64,000 bases of DNA from Brevibacillus brevis (GCF_031583145.1 NZ_CP134050.1:2989501-3053500), one strand, 5' to 3'; shown: positions 42,554-51,310, counted from the first letter of the stretch. Notes: generated by a model from the sequence alone, not told the origin. Numbers and translations: made by a program.

Positions 42554-43522
42554 ATGCTGTCTGAACAAGTAGGTCGCGTACTGGAGGAGCTGCAACGAAG
42601 AGAAATAGAAAAGGTGTACCTGGTCGCCTGCGGCGGTTCCTCTGCGCTCATGTACGCCAGCAAATATGCGCTGGACCGCGAAGCGAAAAGGATCGATTCG
42701 GACCTGTACAGCTCCAACGAGTTCGTCTACCGAAACCCCGCAAGGCTTGGGGAGAAATCGCTCGTCATCCTCTGCTCTCATTACGGAAAGACGTCCGAAA
42801 CCGTGGAAGCCGCTCGCCACGCGAGAAAGAAGGGGGCGATGACCGTCTCTCTCACGAACGAGGCCGACTCGCCGTTGGCACACGCATCCGAATTCGTGAT
42901 CGTGTATGAGGAAGGAAAGGAACATCCCTTTCTGAACGACCCGCACGCGATCATGTACGAGCTTGTCTTCGGTCTTTTGCACATCCAGGAGGGGAATCGG
43001 AAATTTGATACGTTGATTCGTTCTTTGGCGGAGCTGAGACCCGTGTTGGAGAAGGCGAAGGAGCAGGCCCGGGCGGCAGCGAAGGATTTCGGCCGCACCT
43101 TTCGGGAAGCAAACATCATCTACACTATGGGCAGCGGAGCCAACTATGGGATCGCCTACTGGTTTGCCATTTGCATCTTGATGGAGATGCAGTGGATTCA
43201 CTCCCATGCGATTCATGCCGGCGAGTATTTTCACGGGCCTTTTGAAATCTTGGAGAAGGATGTGCCGATCATCCAGCTGCTCGGACTGGATGAGACTCGC
43301 CCTGTGGAAAAACGCTCGCTGGCATTCTCGCAGAAATACGGAGAAAACATCATCGTCGTGGACGCCAACGATGTTGACTGGGGGCAAATAGACGAAAGCG
43401 TACGGGGATACCTCGCGCCCATCGTCTTGCAGCGGGTGCTCAGAGTCTATGCCGAAGAACTGGCCGAAGCTCGCCAGCATCCCCTGAGCACCCGCCGTTA
43501 CATGTGGAAGGTGCCTTACTGA
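42554..43522 (+). CDS. frlB: Fructosamine-6-phosphate deglycase, FrlB paralogue
   Basis: This 322-residue SIS enzyme keeps all FrlB signatures: YLVACGGSSALMYASKY, DLYSSNEFVYRNP, LCSHYGKTSETVEAA, MQWIHSHAIHAGEYFHGPFE and the terminal HPLSTRRYMWKVPY. ATG 42554 follows GGAGGAGGAG and gives exactly the length of the copy at 31941. Notable changes from that copy are HYGKTSE for HSGNTPE in the phosphate-binding loop, which may shift affinity or substrate. It is in the transporter operon, 45 bases behind the epimerase gene. Confidence 0.92.
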   Translation: MLSEQVGRVLEELQRREIEKVYLVACGGSSALMYASKYALDREAKRIDSDLYSSNEFVYRNPARLGEKSLVILCSHYGKTSETVEAARHARKKGAMTVSLTNEADSPLAHASEFVIVYEEGKEHPFLNDPHAIMYELVFGLLHIQEGNRKFDTLIRSLAELRPVLEKAKEQARAAAKDFGRTFREANIIYTMGSGANYGIAYWFAICILMEMQWIHSHAIHAGEYFHGPFEILEKDVPIIQLLGLDETRPVEKRSLAFSQKYGENIIVVDANDVDWGQIDESVRGYLAPIVLQRVLRVYAEELAEARQHPLSTRRYMWKVPY

Positions 43523-43553
43523 AGCGAGAGAGATCACAGAATACTGGGGACGG

Positions 43554-43604
43554 CGCCTTTCGCGCGGGACTAAGTGGTCGGCTGACCTCGTCGTGCGAAA
43601 GGCG
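43554..43604. other. Intercistronic hairpin
   Basis: CGCCTTTCGC at 43554-43563 and GCGAAAGGCG at 43595-43604 form a perfect 10-bp inverted repeat with a 31-base loop. No T run follows, so it is probably an mRNA stability element or weak attenuator between the deglycase and phosphatase genes. Confidence 0.55.
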
Positions 43605-43639
43605 TATGCGCGTGGATGGTGGATAGGAGGAGAAAAGAG

Positions 43640-44323
43640 ATGATCAAAGGAATCGTTTTTGACTTCGACGGTTTGATTCTCGATACGGAAACCGTCTGGT
43701 ACGACTCGTTTCGTGAGGCATTCAGGCAATTGCATCTGGACCTGCCGCTGGAGGACTTTGCCTCCTATGTGGGCACACACGGCGCTGACTTCGATCGCTA
43801 TCTGAAAGAACGGATCGGAAACGAAGAACTTCTGATGGCGGTCAAGCGCACGGCAAAAGAACTTCATCGCGAGAAGATCCAAAAGCTGGATGCGCGAGAA
43901 GGGGTACGGACGTATCTAGAGGAAGCAAAGGCACTGGACATGAAAATCGGTCTGGCGTCCAGCTCGGATCGGGCCTGGGTACGGGGGTTCCTCGGGCAGC
44001 TACAACTCCTCTCGTTTTTTGACGCGATCAAAACGGCGGATGATGTGGCGAGAGTGAAGCCAGACCCCGAGCTGTATCTGCAGACAATCGAGGCTCTCCA
44101 ATTGACACCGGGTGAAGCAATCGCGTTCGAAGACTCTGCGCCTGGTGCAAAAGCGGCGACCACAGCCGGATTGCATTGCGTAATCGTCCCCAATCCGGTT
44201 ACGGGTCACCTCTTATTTGAGCGGTACGATCTGCGGCTGACTTCGATGGCAGAGCGTCCTTTGTCGGAAATTGTGCGCGAACTGGAGAGAAAGGCGAGTG
44301 AACGACCCCGTGGCCTCATTTGA
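43640..44323 (+). CDS. HAD-family phosphatase (subfamily IA)
   Basis: This 227-residue HAD hydrolase has motif I DFDGLILDTE with the nucleophile Asp and acid/base Asp, motif II LASSSDR, and motif III/IV KPDPELYLQTIE followed by AFEDSAPGAKAA. A helical cap lies between motifs I and II. It resembles beta-phosphoglucomutase-like and YhcW phosphatases. AGGAGGAGAAAA precedes ATG 43640. In this operon it may dephosphorylate a sugar phosphate to relieve phosphosugar stress or release sugar for export by the coupled MFS protein. Confidence 0.86.
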   Translation: MIKGIVFDFDGLILDTETVWYDSFREAFRQLHLDLPLEDFASYVGTHGADFDRYLKERIGNEELLMAVKRTAKELHREKIQKLDAREGVRTYLEEAKALDMKIGLASSSDRAWVRGFLGQLQLLSFFDAIKTADDVARVKPDPELYLQTIEALQLTPGEAIAFEDSAPGAKAATTAGLHCVIVPNPVTGHLLFERYDLRLTSMAERPLSEIVRELERKASERPRGLI

Positions 44324-45512
44324 GAGGAAGCTGCTGTTCATTTCCCTCGCCAGCATGCTATTCTTCGGTTCGATTGATGCCTTGAGAAGCATGGTCACTC
44401 CTATGATGCAAGCGGACTTGCAGCTGAATTATCTGCAAATCAGCGCCGCCTTTTCTCTGGGATCAGTCGGATACTTGACCGGTTCGTTCACAGGAGGTCT
44501 CGCGGTAGACCGGTTCGGATTAAAGGCCGTGACCTTGTGGGGAGGCGTACTGATCGCCGCAGGGCTGCTTCTCTACATGAACGTAGCAGCCTATTTCTGG
44601 TTTGCAGCGGGTTTTGTCATTGCGGGCATCGGGGGAGGCATTCTGGAAATCGGCATCAACGGAGCCGTACCGGCTGTCTCGCGTTCCGCCGACGATCAGG
44701 CCCGCTATTTTAACTGGCTGCACGGTTTTTACGGGATCGGGGCGACGGGACTTCCGTTATGGAGTGTGTGGATCCTGGAGCATTTTAACAATTGGCGCAG
44801 CGGGTTTTGGCTCGAAATCTCCTTGCTGGGCTGTATCCTGCTCTTTGCGGTTTTCTTTCGCTACGGACATGTGACGACGAAAAGGCAGGAGAGAAGAAGC
44901 GATCCCGTTCCCATTTCGAGGGCAGGAGGCTATCCCAAACTCATGAGCCTGCTTGCGGCTATTATGACGTATGTGATGGCTGAGGTAGGTTTCGCTACCT
45001 GGCTACCATCCTATGTCGTTCAGGTGAGTAAACTGACATTGACAGAAGGGGCTTTCTGCTTGTCGGGTTTTTACCTGATCTTTACGCTCGGGCGTCTGAG
45101 CGCACACTGGTGGATGAACCGAATCGGTCAAGAGAAGGCTGTCATGATCAGTTCGACAGCAGCCATTGTAACGCTGGGGATCGCCATGTCGGGGAATCGG
45201 GCGACGCTTGCCTTGTTCATCGTGGCAGGACTGTGCTTTTCCGTCATTTTTCCGACCATAGCGTCGATTGCCTGTCATGTCTACGCCGATCACGCGGGGA
45301 AAGTCCTCGGCTACTTGTTTACCGCTTCAGGTATCGGGGCGATGCTGGGAAACGGTATCATCGGGCTCCTCGCCAACCATTTCGGGCTGAAAGCGGGCTT
45401 TTCCGTGATTTTGTTCTTTCTCGGCTGTGTCCTTATCTGTATGTGGATCGTCATTCGCTTGAACAAGTCCGCCGTGCTGGCAGTGAACGCAGGGGAGCGG
45501 CTCGAACGATAG
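44298..45512 (+). CDS. MFS transporter, sugar-type
   Basis: This 404-residue protein has 12 predicted helices and resembles the FucP/FHS and glucose-type MFS groups, with GGLAVDRFGLKAVTLWGG after TM2 and NWLHGFYGIGATGLPLW in TM5. The start GTG 44298 lies inside the end of the phosphatase gene (26-base overlap), with GGAGAGAAAGG before it, so the two genes are coupled. It could export the released sugar or import unphosphorylated substrate. It is the last gene of the island; the transcript originally ended at the terminator now split by the IS. Confidence 0.85.
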   Translation: MNDPVASFERKLLFISLASMLFFGSIDALRSMVTPMMQADLQLNYLQISAAFSLGSVGYLTGSFTGGLAVDRFGLKAVTLWGGVLIAAGLLLYMNVAAYFWFAAGFVIAGIGGGILEIGINGAVPAVSRSADDQARYFNWLHGFYGIGATGLPLWSVWILEHFNNWRSGFWLEISLLGCILLFAVFFRYGHVTTKRQERRSDPVPISRAGGYPKLMSLLAAIMTYVMAEVGFATWLPSYVVQVSKLTLTEGAFCLSGFYLIFTLGRLSAHWWMNRIGQEKAVMISSTAAIVTLGIAMSGNRATLALFIVAGLCFSVIFPTIASIACHVYADHAGKVLGYLFTASGIGAMLGNGIIGLLANHFGLKAGFSVILFFLGCVLICMWIVIRLNKSAVLAVNAGERLER

Positions 45513-45577
45513 GGTGATCGATAAAAATAGTGGCATGCTTGATCTACGGATCAGGGAGAAACGACGGCTCCATAAAA

Positions 45578-45592
45578 AAAGGCGCTTCCTAA
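45578..45592 (+). terminator. Left half of a terminator split by the IS element
   Basis: AAAGGCGCTTCC at 45578-45589 pairs with GGGAGCGTCTTT at 47011-47022 once the IS is removed (12 bp with two G-U pairs). The TAA between the arms, 45590-45592, is the hairpin loop and is duplicated at 47008-47010. Confidence 0.75.
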
Positions 45593-45617
45593 TGAACTGC
45601 ACCCCATTTGTTAGACA
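45593..45617 (+). repeat. Left terminal inverted repeat of the IS
   Basis: It begins TGAACTGCACCCCA and ends GTTAGACA; the right end (read in reverse) begins TGAAGTGACCCCA and also ends GTTAGACA. Confidence 0.8.
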
Positions 45618-45646
45618 CATCTAACATTTGGAGGTGCAGTTTTTCT

Positions 45647-46136
45647 ATGGCCAAATTTACATCTGACGATAAATTGTCGGCGGCTCAGCGCTATTTAGAT
45701 GGTACAGAGAGTTATGAATCGATTGCTGCAATCCTAGGTACAACAGAAAGCGTCGTTCGGAATTGGGTGAAGCAATACGAGCACAATGGTGTAGAAGCAT
45801 TTAGAAAATCCTATACAAGCTACTCAGCCCAATTTAAACTAGACGTACTCAATTATATGAATCATTTTGGGACGTCTCCGAATGAAACTGCTGCCATTTT
45901 CCAAATCACCTCTCCTGCCTTAATTCGGAAATGGATGAATAGACGCCCTACAATCAAAGAAAAAGGGGCGTCCAACCGTGAAAAAGGAAACCAAAAAGGG
46001 AATACCTGTTGAGGGATCAGTCGAGGCATTACGGGAAGAAGTAGAGCGTTTACGCATGGAGAATGCTTACCTAAAAAAGTTGAGTGCCTTAGTTCAAAGC
46101 AAGGAAAAATTACAAAGCAAGACAAAGCGCAAGTAA
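45647..46136 (+). pseudogene. IS3-family orfA, disrupted by a small deletion
   Basis: From ATG 45647 (TGGAGGTG upstream) an HTH domain reads ...LIRKWMNR and then leaves the expected frame, stopping at 46012. The continuation, IDALQSKKKGRPTVKKETKK and the leucine zipper EALREEVERLRMENAYLKKL, is in the +1 frame and ends at 46136. Family members have about six further residues between WMN and IDAL, so an out-of-frame deletion of roughly 16-17 bases near 45935 explains the break. The zipper needed for OrfAB function is lost from the first frame. Confidence 0.75.
46073..46079 (+). promoter_or_regulatory. Programmed -1 frameshift heptamer
   Basis: A-AAA-AAG, read in the zipper frame as CTA AAA AAG, is the canonical slippery sequence of IS3-family elements. 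A -1 slip joins the zipper to the frame that leads without a stop into orfB. Confidence 0.75.
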
Positions 46137-46174
46137 TTTTTGAGCTAAGGACAGAATTTCCTATAAAAGCTTTA

Positions 46175-46975
46175 TTGAAACTCGCTGGCATTCCACGCAG
46201 TACCTACTATTACTATGTGAAAATAAACAGTCGTCCAGATAAACATGCTGAATTAAAAGCAATCATTCAGGTCATTTACCATGAACATAAAGGGCGCTAC
46301 GGGTACCGCCGTATTACTCATGAACTGAGGAATCGGGGATATCTGGTAAATCATAAAAAAGTTCAGAGATTAATGAACAGGCTAGGTTTAAAAAGCATAA
46401 TTCGGATGAAAAAATATCGCTCGTATAAAGGGAAAGTTGGAAAGACGGCACCGAACATATTGAATCGTGATTTTCATGCAGAAAAACCAAACGAGAAATG
46501 GGTAACAGATATAACTGAGTTTAAATTATTCGGTGAAAAGCTCTATTTATCACCAATGTTGGATTTGTATAACGGAGAAATTATCGCTTATACAGTTGAT
46601 TCAAGACCAAGGTATTCTCTTGTGTCTAAAATGTTGGCACAAGCGTGTCAACGACTAACCGCTAAAGACAGATTGCTGATTCACTCGGATCAAGGTTGGC
46701 ATTACCAAATGAACCAATACCGACAGGTATTGAAAGACAATAACATCACCCAGAGTATGTCGCGAAAAGGAAACTGCTATGACAACGCTGTGATGGAGAG
46801 TTTCTTTGGAACTTTAAAATCAGAATTCCTGTACACGCAAGAGTTTGAAAGTGTGGAACAATTTAAACGAGAGCTAGCAAAATATATCTATTACTATAAC
46901 AACAAGCGTATCAAGACAAAATTAAAAGGTCTGAGTCCAGTGCAATACCGAACTCAAACCTTACTCGCTGCTTAA
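46175..46975 (+). CDS. IS3-family transposase OrfB (DDE integrase core)
   Basis: The 266 residues from the first ATG contain the helical KLAGIPRSTYYYYVK region, the HTH_21 YGYRRITHELRNRGY, and an rve integrase domain with the DDE residues in WVTDITEF, LLIHSDQGWHYQ and NCYDNAVMESFFGTLKSE. It ends NNKRIKTKLKGLSPVQYR. The frame is open upstream to the slippery site at 46073, so the active form is expected to be an OrfA-OrfB fusion made by frameshifting. The DDE residues are intact, but the broken orfA makes activity in cis doubtful. Confidence 0.9.
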   Translation: MKLAGIPRSTYYYYVKINSRPDKHAELKAIIQVIYHEHKGRYGYRRITHELRNRGYLVNHKKVQRLMNRLGLKSIIRMKKYRSYKGKVGKTAPNILNRDFHAEKPNEKWVTDITEFKLFGEKLYLSPMLDLYNGEIIAYTVDSRPRYSLVSKMLAQACQRLTAKDRLLIHSDQGWHYQMNQYRQVLKDNNITQSMSRKGNCYDNAVMESFFGTLKSEFLYTQEFESVEQFKRELAKYIYYYNNKRIKTKLKGLSPVQYRTQTLLAA

Positions 46976-46982
46976 CAAAAAC

Positions 46983-47007
46983 TGTCTAACCTTTTGGGGT
47001 CACTTCA
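46983..47007 (-). repeat. Right terminal inverted repeat of the IS
   Basis: Read on the minus strand it starts TGAAGTGACCCCAAAAGG and continues TTAGACA, matching the left end imperfectly. TAA follows at 47008-47010 as the target duplication. Confidence 0.8.
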
Positions 47008-47032
47008 TAAGGGAGCGTCTTTGTTATTTCCG

Positions 47033-47044
47033 GAACGTATGTTC
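47033..47044. promoter_or_regulatory. LexA (SOS)-box-like palindrome
   Basis: GAACGTATGTTC fits the Bacillus-type core GAACRNRYGTTY exactly; the outer bases are G and G rather than C and C. It is 166 bases upstream of the MFS gene. LexA control is inference. Confidence 0.4.
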
Positions 47045-47210
47045 GTTTTGTGGAACATTCAAAAACATGTGGTGGATGTTCAACTCTCATATTATTAGTA
47101 TAAAACATTCTGAATCATAAGTCTATATATTTTTTGATTGATGCTTTATAGTTTGGATACCCGGCCGGGAAATTACCATCACCTTTGTTTTGGGAAAAGG
47201 GGAGTGTCTC

Positions 47211-48473
47211 GTGCAAATAAGGCTATGGGATCACAATTTGAAAGTGCGGTTGATTGGAGAGGCTTTGTTCAATATGCTGTTTTGGATGTACTTTCCGTTT
47301 TTGGCCGTCTATTTTGGCGAGGCGCTCGGCCACCATATCGCAGGGCTGCTGATGGCAATCCCGCCGGTTTTCAGCTTGATGGGAAGCCTGCTCGGCGGAG
47401 CGATGGCAGACCGGTTCGGACGGCGCCCGGTCATGCTGTTCGGAGCTCTTCTCCAGACGCTGATGTTCGGCTGCTTTGCCTTGTCGACATCTCCTTGGTT
47501 TGATTACTTTGCCTTCATCGGCATCGGGCTGGGTGGAGCCGTCTATCGGCCCGCCAGCTCTGCGATGGTCGCCGACCTGGTTCCTGCACCCTACCGCCGC
47601 CAGATTTTTGCTACCTTTACGACTGCCAACAACGTCGGGGCCGTGCTGGGGCCAGCGCTGGGAGCTGTATTCTTTTTTCAATACCGCCAAGAGCTGTTGT
47701 GGACCTGCTCGCTGGTCTTGCTTCTGTACGTGATCGCGATTTTTTTCCTGGTACAGGAAACGCTGTCGCCAACTATGAAAAGTCAGGGAGGCAGTTCCTC
47801 GATCACTCGCGTATTCAAGGAGCAGTGGAACGGCTACGGCTTCATTCTTCGTGATCAAGTGTTCCTGGTTTATACGCTGGCGGGCATTTTTGCTTTGGTT
47901 CCCATCATGCAGCTCGACCTGTATTTGGCTGTCTATATCATCAATGAGGTACCTGCCCAACCGCTTCTCCCGTGGTTGAGCCATTCGCCCATGCTCACAA
48001 GTACGGACATATATGGATGGGTGTTAGGGTTGAACGGCCTTTTGTTCGTGCTGTTTATCCTTCCCGTGACGAAATGGCTCCAGCATTGGAAAGAGCGCGA
48101 TGTATTCCTATTGTCGTCGCTGCTTTCCGGAATCGGTACGTTTGCCCTTGGGCTACATACCCAGCTCTGGTTCTTGTTTTTCGTAACGATCGTCTTTACG
48201 TTTGGCGAGATGGTCCGCTCACCGGTGACACAGAGCTTCATCAGTCGGTATGCCCCGGCGCATGCGAGGGGGCAATATATGGGAGCGGACAGTCTGCAGG
48301 CAACAGTCGGGCGTTTCTTGGCGCCAGTGACGGTCTTCCTTTCCAACTGGCTGTCTCCGTTGGGTATTTTCAGTATCATTCTTGGGTTTGCCTTGATCAG
48401 TATCGTGCTATACATCCAGCTATTCAGAATGGATGTACATACCCCAGAGACAATAGATGGACGGAAGGATTGA
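47211..48473 (+). CDS. MFS drug-efflux-type transporter (DHA1)
   Basis: This 420-residue, 12-helix exporter carries the loop 2-3 motif GGAMADRFGRRPVMLFG and the antiporter motif C region in TM5 (NNVGAVLGPALGAVFFF). A large loop separates TM6 and TM7. GTG 47211 is preceded by GGGGAG; the frame opens earlier, but that part overlaps the ribosome site. It is similar in style to MdtH/YttB-type pumps; substrates are unknown. It is monocistronic, with a clear terminator after it. Confidence 0.85.
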   Translation: MQIRLWDHNLKVRLIGEALFNMLFWMYFPFLAVYFGEALGHHIAGLLMAIPPVFSLMGSLLGGAMADRFGRRPVMLFGALLQTLMFGCFALSTSPWFDYFAFIGIGLGGAVYRPASSAMVADLVPAPYRRQIFATFTTANNVGAVLGPALGAVFFFQYRQELLWTCSLVLLLYVIAIFFLVQETLSPTMKSQGGSSSITRVFKEQWNGYGFILRDQVFLVYTLAGIFALVPIMQLDLYLAVYIINEVPAQPLLPWLSHSPMLTSTDIYGWVLGLNGLLFVLFILPVTKWLQHWKERDVFLLSSLLSGIGTFALGLHTQLWFLFFVTIVFTFGEMVRSPVTQSFISRYAPAHARGQYMGADSLQATVGRFLAPVTVFLSNWLSPLGIFSIILGFALISIVLYIQLFRMDVHTPETIDGRKD

Positions 48474-48530
48474 ACGGTGGTGTCCAGCTCTCTTGTGGGA
48501 TGGCGACCGAATAGGCATGGCTTATCGCAG

Positions 48531-48574
48531 ACAAGCTGTTTCCATTTACAAGGCAGCAGCTTGTTTATTTTTTT
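48531..48574 (+). terminator. Rho-independent terminator
   Basis: ACAAGCTG at 48531-48538 and CAGCTTGT at 48557-48564 form a perfect 8-bp stem leading into a T-rich run to 48574. Confidence 0.88.
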
Positions 48575-48722
48575 GGGAATAAACGGCCGGGTTCGACCAT
48601 GGCTCCCGTACGGACGATCTTCTATATTCCGGTTAATTGCAGCGATGGGAGGATATACTAATCCCTAATTGTTTCCGCGAGGGTCCGTCAAGCTAGGGAA
48701 AAGCCCATCAGGAGTGAATGTG

Positions 48723-50165
48723 ATGAAGGAACATCGTTGGTTTTCCAAGACTGCCGACCTTCAAATCGAGCATATAGACGGAGTGGGGGGCCGTCTCCGG
48801 CTGTTCTATCTGGAGAGTTTGGCAGACAGCGACGTGGTCTATAAGCACTTGCTCCCCCTTTTGAAAAAATGCGATCTTTCGCATATCACCATTCACGATA
48901 TTGAGCAGCAGATTGGCGTGACGCCCGATGAACGCCTGTACAACGAAGAGCAGGTCATCGAAAGCTTGATCAGGGGAGGCATTTACATCCACCTGGATCA
49001 TGCGGAGTACGGGGTCTACTTTCCGTCGGATGGGACGCAGGATCGCCAAATCAATTCACCGGAAATCGAAACGAATATCCTGGGACCGCAAAATTCTTTT
49101 GTGGAAGAACTGAATGTCAACCTGTCCTTGATTCGCAAATACATTGTTTCCCCTCGGCTCCTTCATGAACGCATCGTGATCGGGGAGACGGCGCCAGCCG
49201 AAATTGCCCTGCTTTATATGGATGGGATCGCCAACGAGGAGAACGTTCAGACCTTGAGGCAGCGTGTACAAGAGCTGGTGGTGGAGAGTGTGGTCGATTC
49301 GAGTATGCTCGCCCAATACATCAAGGACAATGAGTACTCCGTATTCCCGCAATTGATGATGACGCAAAGGCCCGACCGGACAGTGGCGGGCTTGCTGCAA
49401 GGGCAAGTGGCTTTATTGGTGCAAGGCAGCCCGTTTGCGATTCTCGGTCCCGTCACCTTTATTCAACTGTTCCAGGCTACGGAGGACTCGTATTTTCGCT
49501 GGAGCATTGCCTCATTCCTGCGCCTCCTTCGCGCATGGGCGGTATTGCTTGCCTTGCTGCTCACCCCGACCTATGTCGCCGTTCTCACGTATCATTACGA
49601 AATCATACCTGCGGATCTCTTGATTTCGCTTGCCCAGTCCCGTTCACGAGTTCCCTTTCCGCCGATTATGGAGGCCATTTTGCTGGAGGGAATCATCGAG
49701 CTCCTGAGAGAAGCGGGAGCGCGGCTGCCGACCAAGATCGGGCAAACCATCGGTATCGTAGGTGGTATCGTTATCGGACAAGCCATCGTGCAGGCTGGCT
49801 TTACGAGCAACATCCTCATCATCATCGTCGCTCTCGGTGCGCTTTCGTCATTCAGTTCCCCCAACTATATATTGGGCGCCGCTATTCGGGTGCTTCGTTT
49901 CCCCATTATTTTGTTGGCGGGATTCTGGGGAGGATTCGGGATTGCCATCGGGATGAGCTGGCTGCTGACTCATTTGATTCGACAAACCAGTTTGGGACGG
50001 CCCTATCTCCATCCGGTTTATCCGCTTCGAATCATGGACATCAAAGACAGCCTCATTCGAATGCCCATTTCTTTTTTCGGAATACGGCCGCAAATTTTTC
50101 AGCCGAAAGACGACGTTCGGTTTGATCCGTCCAGGGGAAAGATGACAGAGGACATCGACGATTAG
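48723..50165 (+). CDS. Spore germinant receptor subunit A (GerA family)
   Basis: This 480-residue inner-membrane protein of dormant spores has a hydrophilic N-terminal domain (about residues 1-255), then five or six helices and a short basic C-terminus. Signatures are GETAPAEIALLYMDGIAN, PDRTVAGLLQGQVALLVQGSPFA (in part), TPTYVAVLTYHYEIIP, SRSRVPFPPIMEA, GIVGGIVIGQAIVQAG and FSSPNYILGAAIRVLRFP. ATG 48723 follows GGAGTGA; GTG 48720 is an alternative. It forms the gerA-B-C order with the next two genes and should form the nutrient-gated channel of the receptor. SigG control is expected, but I cannot place the promoter. Confidence 0.92.
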   Translation: MKEHRWFSKTADLQIEHIDGVGGRLRLFYLESLADSDVVYKHLLPLLKKCDLSHITIHDIEQQIGVTPDERLYNEEQVIESLIRGGIYIHLDHAEYGVYFPSDGTQDRQINSPEIETNILGPQNSFVEELNVNLSLIRKYIVSPRLLHERIVIGETAPAEIALLYMDGIANEENVQTLRQRVQELVVESVVDSSMLAQYIKDNEYSVFPQLMMTQRPDRTVAGLLQGQVALLVQGSPFAILGPVTFIQLFQATEDSYFRWSIASFLRLLRAWAVLLALLLTPTYVAVLTYHYEIIPADLLISLAQSRSRVPFPPIMEAILLEGIIELLREAGARLPTKIGQTIGIVGGIVIGQAIVQAGFTSNILIIIVALGALSSFSSPNYILGAAIRVLRFPIILLAGFWGGFGIAIGMSWLLTHLIRQTSLGRPYLHPVYPLRIMDIKDSLIRMPISFFGIRPQIFQPKDDVRFDPSRGKMTEDIDD

Positions 50166-50177
50166 GGGAGAGAGTGC

Positions 50178-51310
50178 ATGCAGATTAATGTGTATCCCAA
50201 GGAATCCAATCAAATTCCCGCCTATTTGATCGCCTTTCTCATTCACTCGAACCAAGTGGGTGTGGGTATTCTTGGCTTCCAGAGGGTCATCGCCAAAGAG
50301 GCCGGTCATGACGCCTGGATATCGGTTGCGATTGCCGGGATTGCGGTTCACCTCGTCGTGTGGGTCATCTTCATGACGTTGTCGAGATACCCGTCAGCCG
50401 ATTTGTACGGGATCAACCGCGATGTATTCGGCAAATGGCTCGGCAATCTGATCAACCTGCTCTACATGATCTATTTCACCATGGCAGCGATCGTGGTCCT
50501 CCGCTCCTACACGGAGGTGGTACAGGCATGGATGTTTCCCGAAGTATCGACGTGGTCGCTGTCTGCCGTTATTCTAGGCCTGACTCTGTATACCATTTTG
50601 GGTGGAATCCGGGTGATCACGGGCTACACTTTTATCAGTCTGCTCGTGACCTTTTGGCTGATCACAGACCTCTACTTTCCATTGGAGTACGCAAGATGGT
50701 CATATTTATACCCCGTGCTACAGGCAAAAATGACGGAGATTCTGCACGGATCGGTTTCGATGAGTTTGACCATCATCGGCTTTGAAGTCGCCTATGTACT
50801 GTATCCGTTTTTAAAAGAGAAGCAAAAGGCAGGGGTTTTTGCTCAAATGGGCGTCCTCTATACGAACTTATCTTATCTCGTTCTGATGATTGTCTCGCTT
50901 ACGTTTTTAGCAAAGAGCAATTGATGAAAACCATTTGGGCCACGTTGAATTTGCAGCAGATGGTTTATGTGCCCCTTCTCGAACGTTTTGAAATTCTGTT
51001 GACGCCTCTTTGGCTGCTGATTATTTTGCCGAATCTGATGCTTTATACATGGTCCGTTTCCCGCGGACTGAAAAGGATGTTCCAGTGGTCGCAAAAACGG
51101 AATATTTACCTGGTGATGCTGGTCGTTCTTGTTGTCTCACCGATCTTCGTTAGACGATCTGAGATTAATGCATTGGACAATATCGTGGCCAGAGTGGGGA
51201 TCTACGCCGCCTTTGTCTACCCGCTTTTTCTCTTTTTGATGGTGGAAGTGAAACGCATCTGGCGCAAACGGGCGATGGGAGGGCAAAGCAGTGAGGATAA
51301 ACAAGCGTAA
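50178..51310 (+). pseudogene. Spore germinant receptor subunit B (GerB), frameshifted
   Basis: Two frames encode one APC-superfamily GerB permease-like subunit. The first (ATG 50178, GGGAGAGAG upstream) covers about eight helices and stops at 50924 with the false tail LAKSN. The second carries on with KTIWATLNLQQMVYVPLLER, the standard continuation, to 51310. The run of five T residues at 50904-50908 should be six to read TF-SKEQL-MKTIW. Total length with the fix is about 377 residues, normal for GerB. A one-base deletion would remove the last helices and probably the ligand-binding function; a homopolymer error is the alternative. Confidence 0.82.

Larger units (their letters stand above)
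45593..47007 (+). mobile_element. IS3-family (IS150-like) insertion sequence
   Basis: A 1,415-bp element starts TG and ends CA, has imperfect 25-bp terminal inverted repeats, a 3-bp target duplication (TAA), an orfA with HTH and leucine zipper, an A-AAA-AAG slippery site, and an orfB with the DDE integrase core. Base composition is more AT-rich than the neighbouring genes. orfA carries a frame-disrupting deletion, so this copy is probably not autonomous. It is inserted in the loop of the terminator behind the Amadori island. Confidence 0.9.

Noticed and set aside
47160..47167. CCGGCCGG palindrome upstream of the MFS gene
   Set aside because: It is short and GC-only, with no promoter-like spacing or matching regulator.
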